Shown one piece after another: positions 8,057 through 14,534 of a DNA stretch of 64,000 bases. The notes beneath the pieces are model-generated. The model saw only the letters and a list, made by a program, of their open reading frames with translations, searched no databases and was not told the DNA's origin. The position numbers and the translations under genes are program-made. The stretch spans positions 62,001 through 126,000 of the forward strand of contig CALOBN010000001.1 in NCBI GenBank assembly GCA_942491555.1. Direction: 5' to 3'. Position 1 is the stretch's first letter. Each line of letters begins with the position of its first letter. This DNA comes from Marinihelvus sp942491555. Lineage in GTDB: Bacteria; Pseudomonadota; Gammaproteobacteria; Xanthomonadales; SZUA-36.

Positions 8057-8126
8057 GGGGTCAGAGTAAAAGCCCCTTCACCTGTTCTGCGAACCGAGAC
8101 ACTGCACGGGTTTTTACTCTGACCCC
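8057..8126. repeat. 70-bp inverted-repeat element with GGGGTCAGA ends, inside the spc operon
   Basis: The element has perfect 15-base inverted ends: GGGGTCAGAGTAAAA at 8057-8071 and TTTTACTCTGACCCC at 8112-8126, enclosing a 40-base GC-rich middle. It fills most of the rpmD-rplO gap, which is only a few bases in E. coli. A second hairpin with the same GGGGTCAGA start lies behind prpC (25450-25506). This resembles REP-like or miniature non-autonomous elements moved by Y1 transposases; no transposase is in the window, so origin is inference. The RNA could fold into a long hairpin within the ribosomal transcript. Confidence 0.7.
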
Positions 8127-8148
8127 GGCGTTTAAGGAAAGTACGACA

Positions 8149-8580
8149 ATGAAACTGAATGATCTGCGCCCCGCTGAGGGCAGTAAAAAGAATCGCAAGA
8201 GAGCCGGTCGTGGTATCGGTTCCGGCCTGGGTAAGACCGGCGGACGTGGCCACAAAGGTCAGAAATCCCGCTCCGGCGGCTTTCATAAAGTCGGTTTTGA
8301 AGGTGGACAAATGCCCCTTCAGCGTCGTCTGCCAAAGCGCGGATTTGCTTCGCGCACAGCGCGCTACAACGCCGAAGTGCGTCTGTACCAGCTCGGTTCC
8401 GTGAAAGAAGATACGATCGACCTGGCTGCGCTTAAGGCGGCAGGTGTTGTGTCAGCTGAAATTCGCAAGGTTAAAGTCATCAATACAGGTGATATCGACC
8501 GCGCAATTACGCTGAAAGGTGTGGGCGTGACCAAAGGTGCACAAGCTGCCATCGAGGCAGCAGGCGGCAAGGTCGAGTAA
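8149..8580 (+). CDS. rplO: 50S ribosomal protein L15
   Basis: L15 reaches deep into 23S rRNA and acts late in assembly. The product has 143 residues (E. coli 144). The Gly/Lys/Arg-rich N-terminal half (KKNRKRAGRGIGSGLGKTGGRG, shortened here) and KSRSGGFHKVGFEGGQMPLQ are family marks. AAGGAAAG precedes the ATG, so a normal ribosome site survives next to the upstream repeat. The TAA stop shares a base with the secY ATG. Confidence 0.97.
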   Translation: MKLNDLRPAEGSKKNRKRAGRGIGSGLGKTGGRGHKGQKSRSGGFHKVGFEGGQMPLQRRLPKRGFASRTARYNAEVRLYQLGSVKEDTIDLAALKAAGVVSAEIRKVKVINTGDIDRAITLKGVGVTKGAQAAIEAAGGKVE

Positions 8581-9923
8581 TGTCCCGATCGCCTTCACAA
8601 ATGGCGGATACCCTGGGCGGCATTGGTCGCCTGACGGAATTGCGGCAGCGTTTGCTGTTCGTGTTCGTGGCGCTGATTATTTACCGGATCGGTACCTTTA
8701 TTCCGGTTCCCGGGGTTAACCCGCAGGCGCTGATGGGTTTTATGAACTCCCAGCAGGGCACGATCATTGACGTGTTCAACCTGTTTACCGGCGGCGCTCT
8801 GGAACGTTTCAGCCTGTTCGCTCTGGGCGTGATGCCGTACATTTCCGCGTCGATCATCATTCAGTTGATGTCGAGCACTGTGCCGCAGTTGCAGGCGTTG
8901 AAAAAGGAAGGCTCGAGCGGACGCCAGAAAATAACCCAGTACACCCGGATCTTTACGGTAGTGCTGGCAGCATTTCAGGCCGGAGGCGTCGCGTTTGCCT
9001 TGCAGGGTCAGCAGGGTATTGTGTTTGCGCCTGGGTTTGGCTTCCTGTTTACCGCGGTCGTAACCCTGACGGCCGGCACGGTTTTCCTGATGTGGCTGGG
9101 TGAGCAGATAACCGAGCGCGGCGTGGGCAACGGTATTTCCTTAATTATCTTTGCCGGTATCGTGGCCGGTTTGCCGCGCGCGATCGCAGGCACCCTGGAA
9201 CTGGTCAACACCGGTCAGTTGGGTATTGCTGCGGCGCTCATCATTGGGGTGTTCATTCTTGCGGTGATTTACTTCATCGTGAAGGTTGAACGGGGTCAGC
9301 GGCGCATTACCGTGAACTATGCACAGCGGCAGGGTCGGGTGGCTTACCAGAACCAGCAGACACATCTGCCGCTGAAGCTGAACATGTCTGGTGTTATTCC
9401 AGCCATCTTCGCCTCAAGTATTGTGATTTTCCCGGCTACATTGGCGTCGTGGTTCAGTACAACGCCGCAACTGTCGTTCATGACGGACATTGCGGCCTCG
9501 CTGGCGCCGGGTAACTTGCCATATACCGTGTTGTTCTCAGGCCTGATTATCTTCTTCTGCTTTTTCTACACGGCGATCGTGTTCAATTCGAAGGAGACGG
9601 CGGATAACCTGAAAAAGTCTGGCGCATTTATCCCGGGTATTCGTCCGGGGCGCCATACGGCTGATTATATCGATACCGTTCTGACTCGCTTGACCATGGT
9701 CGGCTCGTTGTATCTGGTACTGGTCTGCCTGTTACCGGATCTGCTGCAAGTGATCTGGAACGTACCATTTTATTTCGGCGGTACTTCGGTGCTGATCGTG
9801 GTGGTCGTGATTATGGACTTTATCGCCCAGGTCCAGGCCCACCTTGTATCGCACAAGTACGACAGCCTGATGAAGAAGGCCAATCTGAAGTCCTATGGAC
9901 GATCAGGTGTGGTCAAACGTTAA
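8580..9923 (+). CDS. secY: Protein translocase subunit SecY
   Basis: SecY is the channel of the general secretion pathway in the inner membrane and works with SecE, SecG, SecA and the ribosome. The product has 447 residues (E. coli 443) with ten predicted membrane segments. Conserved marks are YRIGTFIPVPGVNPQAL at the first segment, GIMPYISASIIIQL-like ALGVMPYISASIIIQLM, and the cytosolic loops NERGVGNGIS-like TERGVGNGISLIIFAG and IPGIRPGRHTADYID. It starts one base inside the rplO stop, so translation is probably coupled. Confidence 0.98.
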   Translation: MSRSPSQMADTLGGIGRLTELRQRLLFVFVALIIYRIGTFIPVPGVNPQALMGFMNSQQGTIIDVFNLFTGGALERFSLFALGVMPYISASIIIQLMSSTVPQLQALKKEGSSGRQKITQYTRIFTVVLAAFQAGGVAFALQGQQGIVFAPGFGFLFTAVVTLTAGTVFLMWLGEQITERGVGNGISLIIFAGIVAGLPRAIAGTLELVNTGQLGIAAALIIGVFILAVIYFIVKVERGQRRITVNYAQRQGRVAYQNQQTHLPLKLNMSGVIPAIFASSIVIFPATLASWFSTTPQLSFMTDIAASLAPGNLPYTVLFSGLIIFFCFFYTAIVFNSKETADNLKKSGAFIPGIRPGRHTADYIDTVLTRLTMVGSLYLVLVCLLPDLLQVIWNVPFYFGGTSVLIVVVVIMDFIAQVQAHLVSHKYDSLMKKANLKSYGRSGVVKR

Positions 9924-9987
9924 CGCTTTTTCCCGGCTGAACCTGGCGGCGACGCCGGATCCAGTCGAATGAGTAAGGAGAGCTGCC

Positions 9988-10101
9988 ATGAAAGTGCAAG
10001 CTTCAGTAAAGAAAATTTGTCGTAACTGCAAGATCGTGCGTCGTAATGGCGTGGTGTTTGTGATCTGCAGCGATAAAAAGCATAAGCAACGTCAGGGTTA
10101 A
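9988..10101 (+). CDS. rpmJ: 50S ribosomal protein L36
   Basis: L36 is the smallest 50S protein. It encodes 37 residues, beginning MKVQASVKKICRNCK and ending KKHKQRQG. It is the zinc-binding form: Cys11, Cys14, Cys27 and a His near residue 32 make the ribbon. AAGGAG lies 9 bases upstream of the ATG. It sits between secY and the alpha operon, as in E. coli. Confidence 0.97.
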   Translation: MKVQASVKKICRNCKIVRRNGVVFVICSDKKHKQRQG

Positions 10102-10130
10102 GCCCCTCGTTGCAGGGATGATTTTCTGTC

Positions 10131-10186
10131 TTTCATCGGCAGCAATGATTAGCTATAATGGACTGTTTGACCAATCGTTAATTGGG
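10131..10186 (+). promoter_or_regulatory. Candidate alpha-operon promoter and leader hairpin
   Basis: The rpmJ-rpsM gap (116 bases) has a perfect -10 box TATAAT at 10154-10159. A weak -35 (TTTCAT) lies 17 bases upstream at 10131-10136. Just after it, CCAAT-CGTTA-ATTGG can form a small hairpin (about 10171-10185). In E. coli, S4 binds a pseudoknot at this place to repress the alpha operon. The promoter call rests on the -10 match; S4 control is inference from the position. Confidence 0.5.
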
Positions 10187-10217
10187 CGGTCCGAAACTTT
10201 GAGCAGGAGTACGTGAT

Positions 10218-10574
10218 ATGGCTCGCATAGCGGGTGTCAACTTGCCAACCCAGAAACACACCTGGGTGGCCTTGACTCACATTTACGGAATTGGCCGCAC
10301 GCGCGCTTTGCAGATTTGCGAAGTCGCCGGTATTGAACCCTCCACCAAGGTCCGTGACCTTACGGAGCCGGAAATCGAAAATGTGCGCAGTGCCATTGGC
10401 AACATCAACGTTGAAGGTGATCTTCGCCGTGAAGTTGCAATGAACATCAAGCGCCTGATGGATCTCGGTTGTTACCGTGGCCTGCGGCACCGTCGCGGCC
10501 TGCCTGTTCGTGGGCAACGGACCAAGACCAACGCGCGCACCCGCAAGGGCCCGCGTCGCCCCATCAAACGTTAA
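10218..10574 (+). CDS. rpsM: 30S ribosomal protein S13
   Basis: S13 is in the head of the small subunit, contacts P-site tRNA and bridges to the large subunit. The product has 118 residues, the same as E. coli. It begins MARIAGVNLPTQKHTWVALTHIYGIGRTRA and ends with the basic tail RTKTNARTRKGPRRPIKR. AGGAG lies upstream of the start. It is the first gene of the alpha operon. Confidence 0.98.
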   Translation: MARIAGVNLPTQKHTWVALTHIYGIGRTRALQICEVAGIEPSTKVRDLTEPEIENVRSAIGNINVEGDLRREVAMNIKRLMDLGCYRGLRHRRGLPVRGQRTKTNARTRKGPRRPIKR

Positions 10575-10588
10575 GGACGGATTGAGTT

Positions 10589-10987
10589 ATGGCTAAGCCA
10601 AGCACGAAAGGCAGCAAAGGCAAGAAGAAGGTAAAACGCACTGTGGTCGATGGTATCGCCCATATTCATGCGTCCTTCAACAACACCATCATCACCCTCA
10701 GTGATCGTCAGGGCAATGTATTGTCCTGGGCCACGTCCGGCGGTGCCGGTTTCCGTGGATCACGCAAAAGCACGCCCTTCGCCGCCCAGGTGGCAGCGGA
10801 TACGGCGGGTCGCAGCGCACAGGATTATGGCCTGAAGAACCTGGAAGTCCGGGTTAAAGGTCCGGGTCCCGGTCGCGAGTCGTCCGTTCGTGCTTTGCAC
10901 TCACTGGGTTACAAGATCACTAACATCGTGGACGTGACGCCCATCCCGCACAACGGATGTCGTCCGCCGAAAAAGCGCCGCGTCTAG
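10589..10987 (+). CDS. rpsK: 30S ribosomal protein S11
   Basis: S11 lies on the platform near the mRNA exit and the Shine-Dalgarno helix. The product has 132 residues (E. coli 129). The core GIAHIHASFNNTIITLSDRQGN, the GFRGSRKSTPFAAQVAAD stretch and the C terminus TPIPHNGCRPPKKRRV are typical. The N terminus is Lys-rich (KGSKGKKKVKR). Confidence 0.98.
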   Translation: MAKPSTKGSKGKKKVKRTVVDGIAHIHASFNNTIITLSDRQGNVLSWATSGGAGFRGSRKSTPFAAQVAADTAGRSAQDYGLKNLEVRVKGPGPGRESSVRALHSLGYKITNIVDVTPIPHNGCRPPKKRRV

Positions 10988-10997
10988 GAGCAATACA

Positions 10998-11630
10998 ATG
11001 GCACGATATACTGGACCAACCTGTAAACTGGCCCGTCGCGAAGGCACGGATCTGGGACTTAAAAGCCCGGCCCGTGGCCTGGAATCAAAATGCAAGCTGG
11101 GCCAGGTGCCCGGTCAGCACGGAGCCGGAGGAGGACGTCGTCAGCGACTGTCTGACTACGCCCTGCAGCTGCGTGAAAAGCAAAAAGTACGCCGTATGTA
11201 TGGTGTGCTTGAGAAGCAATTCCGCAATTACTACAAGAAAGCTGCCGGACAGAAAGGCTCAACCGGTGAAAACCTGCTCAACCTGCTGGAAGGCCGGCTC
11301 GACAACGTGGTCTACCGTATGGGTTTTGCAGTCACCCGCGCCCAGGCGCGCCAGCTGGTATCCCACAAGGCCATCATGGTAAACGACGGCAAGGTCAACA
11401 TTCCGTCTTACCAGGTGAAGGTTGGGGACAAGATTTCCCTGACGCCAAAGGCAAAAGAGCAACTGCGTGTAAAAGAGGCAGTGACGCTTAATAACGAACT
11501 CGACCGGGTTGCTACCTGGCTTGATGTGAATGGCGATAAGGGTGAAGGCGAATTTAAACGCTTCCCGGATCGCGATGAACTTCCGGCTGAGATCAACGAA
11601 CAGCTGATCGTCGAGCTCTACTCCAAGTAA
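10998..11630 (+). CDS. rpsD: 30S ribosomal protein S4
   Basis: S4 nucleates 30S assembly, forms part of the mRNA entry helicase and represses the alpha operon in E. coli. The product has 210 residues (E. coli 206). It starts MARYTGPTCKLARREGTDLGL. The S4 RNA-binding domain (RLDNVVYRMGFAVTRAQARQLVSHKAIMVNDGKVNIPSY, shortened in reading) is clear at about residues 98-135. It is followed by a strong hairpin before rpoA. Confidence 0.97.
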   Translation: MARYTGPTCKLARREGTDLGLKSPARGLESKCKLGQVPGQHGAGGGRRQRLSDYALQLREKQKVRRMYGVLEKQFRNYYKKAAGQKGSTGENLLNLLEGRLDNVVYRMGFAVTRAQARQLVSHKAIMVNDGKVNIPSYQVKVGDKISLTPKAKEQLRVKEAVTLNNELDRVATWLDVNGDKGEGEFKRFPDRDELPAEINEQLIVELYSK

Positions 11631-11638
11631 CAGGACCT

Positions 11639-11658
11639 TCCGGCCTCTCGAGGCCGGA
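11639..11658 (+). other. Hairpin in the rpsD-rpoA gap
   Basis: TCCGGCCTC and GAGGCCGGA form a near-perfect palindrome around a two-base centre, giving a strong RNA stem. No run of T follows, so it does not look like a simple terminator. It could be an RNA-processing site or a pause that sets the ratio of S4 to the alpha subunit; this role is inference. Confidence 0.5.
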
Positions 11659-11692
11659 GCGTCATTCAGAAAACCTGCGAGGTACTCATCCC

Positions 11693-12679
11693 ATGATGGA
11701 TGCGATTGAAAAAATGCTTAAGCCCAAAGCGGTGGGCGTGGACCAGATCAACCCCAACCGCGCACGTATTGCGCTCGAGCCACTGGAACGTGGTTTTGGC
11801 CACACGCTGGGTAATGCCCTGCGTCGCGTGCTGCTGTCCTCTATTCCGGGCTGCGCCATTGTCGAAGCGGAAATTGACGGTGTGCTGCATGAATACACCG
11901 CAGTGGAAGGCTTGCAGGAAGACATCATCGAGGTGCTGCTGAACCTGAAAGGTGTAGCACTGAACATGCACGGCAAGGAAGAGGCAATCCTGACGCTCAG
12001 CAAAAAAGGTACCGGACCGGTTACCGCTGGCGACATCACGGTCGACCATGACATCGAAGTGGTTAACCCGGATCACGTGATCTGTAACCTGACCAAGGAC
12101 GGCAGCATCAACATGCAGCTGAAGGTTACCCGTGGTGTTGGCTACCAGCCGGCCAACCAGATCACCATCGGTGACCAGGAAAGCCGTCCCATTGGCCGCC
12201 TGCAGTTGGATGCATCCTTCTGCCCCGTGCGCCGGGTGTCCTACAGTGTTGAATCTGCGCGTGTTGAGCAGCGTACCAACCTGGACAAGCTGATTCTGGA
12301 CATCGAAACCAACGGCACCATGGATTGTGAGGCAGCTGTCAAGCTTGCCGCCAATATCCTGGCTGATCAGCTGTCTGTGTTTGTTGACTTCACCGCCCGC
12401 AAGGAGTCGGTTAAGGAAGAGAAATCACAGGACATTGACCCGATCCTGCTGCGTCCGATCGATGATCTTGAGCTGACCGTGCGTTCAGCCAACTGCCTCA
12501 AAGCAGAGAGCATTCTGTACATTGGCGACCTGGTGCAGCGCACCGAGGTGGAGCTGCTTAAGACCCCGAACCTTGGGAAGAAGTCCCTGACCGAAATCAA
12601 GGACGTTCTGGCCCAGCACGAGCTGTCTCTGGGCATGAAATTAGAAAACTGGCCACCGGCCGCTCTGGCAACTACCTGA
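11693..12679 (+). CDS. rpoA: DNA-directed RNA polymerase subunit alpha
   Basis: The alpha subunit dimerises to start RNA polymerase assembly, and its C-terminal domain binds UP elements and activators. The product has 328 residues (E. coli 329). The N-terminal domain shows LEPLERGFGHTLGNALRRVLLSS; the C-terminal domain (from about residue 250) shows DDLELTVRSANCLKAE, holding the DNA-contacting Arg, and NLGKKSLTEIKDVL. Two ATGs stand in a row; the first is taken, with GAGG about 10 bases upstream. Confidence 0.98.
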   Translation: MMDAIEKMLKPKAVGVDQINPNRARIALEPLERGFGHTLGNALRRVLLSSIPGCAIVEAEIDGVLHEYTAVEGLQEDIIEVLLNLKGVALNMHGKEEAILTLSKKGTGPVTAGDITVDHDIEVVNPDHVICNLTKDGSINMQLKVTRGVGYQPANQITIGDQESRPIGRLQLDASFCPVRRVSYSVESARVEQRTNLDKLILDIETNGTMDCEAAVKLAANILADQLSVFVDFTARKESVKEEKSQDIDPILLRPIDDLELTVRSANCLKAESILYIGDLVQRTEVELLKTPNLGKKSLTEIKDVLAQHELSLGMKLENWPPAALATT

Positions 12680-12722
12680 GTCGCGAGTCTCGGTAAGCAG
12701 AAAAGATAACTAGGAAAAGATC

Positions 12723-13109
12723 ATGCGTCACCAAAAATCAGGACGTAAACTGAACCGGAATTCATCGCACCGTAAAGCGATGTTCCGCAACATGTCCAAC
12801 AGCCTTATCAAGCACGAGCTCATCAAGACCACTTTGCCCAAGGCAAAGGAACTGCGTCGCGTGGCCGAGCCCCTGATCACCCTGGCCAAAGAAGACAGCG
12901 TGGCACATCGCCGGACTGCTTTTGACCGCCTGCGTGACAAGGAAACGGTTGGCAAGCTGTTTGAAGAGCTGGGTCCCCGTTACCAGGGCCGTCCAGGTGG
13001 TTACCTGCGTATCCTCAAGTGCGGTCACCGTGCCGGTGACAATGCCATGATGGCGTATGTTGAGCTGGTCGACCGCCCACGTGCCGACGATGAGGCGACA
13101 GACGACTGA
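12723..13109 (+). CDS. rplQ: 50S ribosomal protein L17
   Basis: L17 is the last protein of the alpha operon. The product has 128 residues (E. coli 127). It begins MRHQKSGRKLNRNSSHRKAM and shows EPLITLAKEDSVAHRR and GGYLRILKCGHRAGDNAMMAYVELV. AGGAAAAGATC precedes the start. An intrinsic terminator follows 22 bases behind the stop. Confidence 0.98.
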   Translation: MRHQKSGRKLNRNSSHRKAMFRNMSNSLIKHELIKTTLPKAKELRRVAEPLITLAKEDSVAHRRTAFDRLRDKETVGKLFEELGPRYQGRPGGYLRILKCGHRAGDNAMMAYVELVDRPRADDEATDD

Positions 13110-13131
13110 GTTTACGCCAAGCCTGTAAAGG

Positions 13132-13160
13132 AAAAAGCCCGGCCAGCGCCGGGCTTTTTT
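13132..13160 (+). terminator. Intrinsic terminator of the ribosomal/alpha operon
   Basis: A 12-base perfect stem (AAAAAGCCCGGC / GCCGGGCTTTTT) with a CAGC loop runs into six T. This is a textbook rho-independent terminator. The A and T tracts make it able to work in both directions, so it may also end the leftward DUF2490 transcript. Confidence 0.93.
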
Positions 13161-13198
13161 GTGGGGTTTCATGGCCCTGCGTGCGGAATGCATGATGG

Positions 13199-13915
13199 TC
13201 AGAAGCGATAGTGGGCCCACAGGGTATGGCTCATGATGTCGCGATCACCGAAGGGACTGCCCCATTGGTTCATGTAGCCCAGTTCCAGTCTATGTCCCCG
13301 GGTCAAGGGCAGGCTGGCGCCCAACATCGTGCGATTTTGATTCCAGCCGTTTTCAACCCAACTGAGGGTCCGCAAATCATAAAAAGGCTCTACCGAGAAC
13401 ATCCAGTTCGCCCCTGGCCTGGCCTTTAGCGGCCATTCAAGCTGCGCCTGAAGCCTTAGTCGGACACCGGTGCCTTCAAAACCCTCGAGCCAGCGCTCCT
13501 CAAGAATGCCTCTCAGTTTCAGGGTTGTGATTCCGGGGCCATCGCCCGCCCAGTTAACCACCTGCTGCAGGCGGTTTTCTCTGAAAGCACCGAGTTCTTG
13601 CGTGTCCGTATGGTGGTAGTCATAACGCAGCCAGACTGAGAAGCCCCGCGGCAACTGGTAGCCGACACCGGTCCTTCCCACCGCCTGGCGCGTTCCTTCC
13701 AGGGCGTTGAACAGACGATATTCGCCGTGGAACATGTAGCGCCATAAGGTTTGCTGCGTTTTGCCCAGCTCACCCGATGTCGAGGCGCTCAGCCATAGGG
13801 CATAGTCATCATCAACCCCGTACACGTGTTGAGCCGGAAGCCATAATGCACCAAGTAAAGTCAGCAGACTGAGCAGAGGGGTAGTCCCTGCAGAATTATT
13901 GGTGTTCTTATTCAT
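13199..13915 (-). CDS. DUF2490 outer-membrane beta-barrel protein
   Basis: The product of about 238 residues has an N-terminal signal peptide (hydrophobic LLSLLTLLGALWLPA, probable cleavage after AQHVYG). A mature part with repeated amphipathic strands ends in Phe (WAHYRF), as in outer-membrane barrels. The WLSASTSGELG start and FHGEYRLF, LRYDYHHT and RTMLGASLPLTRGHRLELGYMNQ stretches resemble the DUF2490 family, whose role is unknown. The ATG at MNKN is used; an in-frame TTG three codons earlier, closer to GGAAG, is possible. Confidence 0.72.
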   Translation of the reverse strand: MNKNTNNSAGTTPLLSLLTLLGALWLPAQHVYGVDDDYALWLSASTSGELGKTQQTLWRYMFHGEYRLFNALEGTRQAVGRTGVGYQLPRGFSVWLRYDYHHTDTQELGAFRENRLQQVVNWAGDGPGITTLKLRGILEERWLEGFEGTGVRLRLQAQLEWPLKARPGANWMFSVEPFYDLRTLSWVENGWNQNRTMLGASLPLTRGHRLELGYMNQWGSPFGDRDIMSHTLWAHYRF

Positions 13916-14012
13916 GCAAAGCAAAGGTCTTCCAGCGATGGCTGTCGAATGTCCGGCGGCACAATCATGGTTACTAATCTTTGTTCACCGGTTCGTATCG
14001 GTAATGTCGCTC

Positions 14013-14525
14013 TTACCAACCTCTGCTGCCCGGCGAACCCTTCCAGGGACCGGTGATTTCGTCAGTCACCCAGCCACCATAAAAATTGCCGCCCTGCGGC
14101 CGGACTCTTTCACCGTCCAGCAAGCAGGTGACCCGGCCGGGATAAAACGACAGCCATCCGCGGATCTCGGCGAAACCGGGTGATGGGTCCGGGTAACTCC
14201 AGCCTATGGCCTGCAGAGTGTCGTCTCCGGCCAGTCCCCAGTACTGGGCCTGACCCTTCCATTCACAGAAGCTCTGGCCCGGCACAGGCCGCAGTAAGGC
14301 ACTAACCACCGCTTCGGGAGGCACATAAACCGTTGGTGGGCTCGCGGTTTCCAGGACCCGCATGGCGTTTTCGGAATAGGCCAGGCGCCGTTCGGATACC
14401 AACACCTCTACCGCCCGGCGTTCCGGTACCAGGACCGGCGGGCGTGGATAGTCCCAGACTGATTCCTGACCCGGACCGGGTTCCTCGGCAAAGGGTGGAC
14501 GTTGCTGGCCGCGGTGCTTCCACAT
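14013..14525 (-). CDS. DUF427 family protein
   Basis: The product has 170 residues. It fits the DUF427 (NTP_transf_9-like) family: an N-terminal ESVWDYPRPP motif, a middle segment with a Cys/Glu/Trp motif (FCEWKGQAQYWGL), and the conserved AIGWSYPDPSPGFAEIRGWLSFYP stretch. The biochemical role of the family is not settled. It lies 9 bases behind feoB on the same strand and could be read with it, but a link to iron uptake is not shown. Confidence 0.8.
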   Translation of the reverse strand: MWKHRGQQRPPFAEEPGPGQESVWDYPRPPVLVPERRAVEVLVSERRLAYSENAMRVLETASPPTVYVPPEAVVSALLRPVPGQSFCEWKGQAQYWGLAGDDTLQAIGWSYPDPSPGFAEIRGWLSFYPGRVTCLLDGERVRPQGGNFYGGWVTDEITGPWKGSPGSRGW

Positions 14526-14534
14526 AGCCGCGGC

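Noticed and set aside
13199..13924. Start of the DUF2490 gene at the TTG three codons upstream
   Set aside because: The ATG gives a normal signal peptide and no extra conserved residues are gained; the TTG stays possible because it is nearer to GGAAG.
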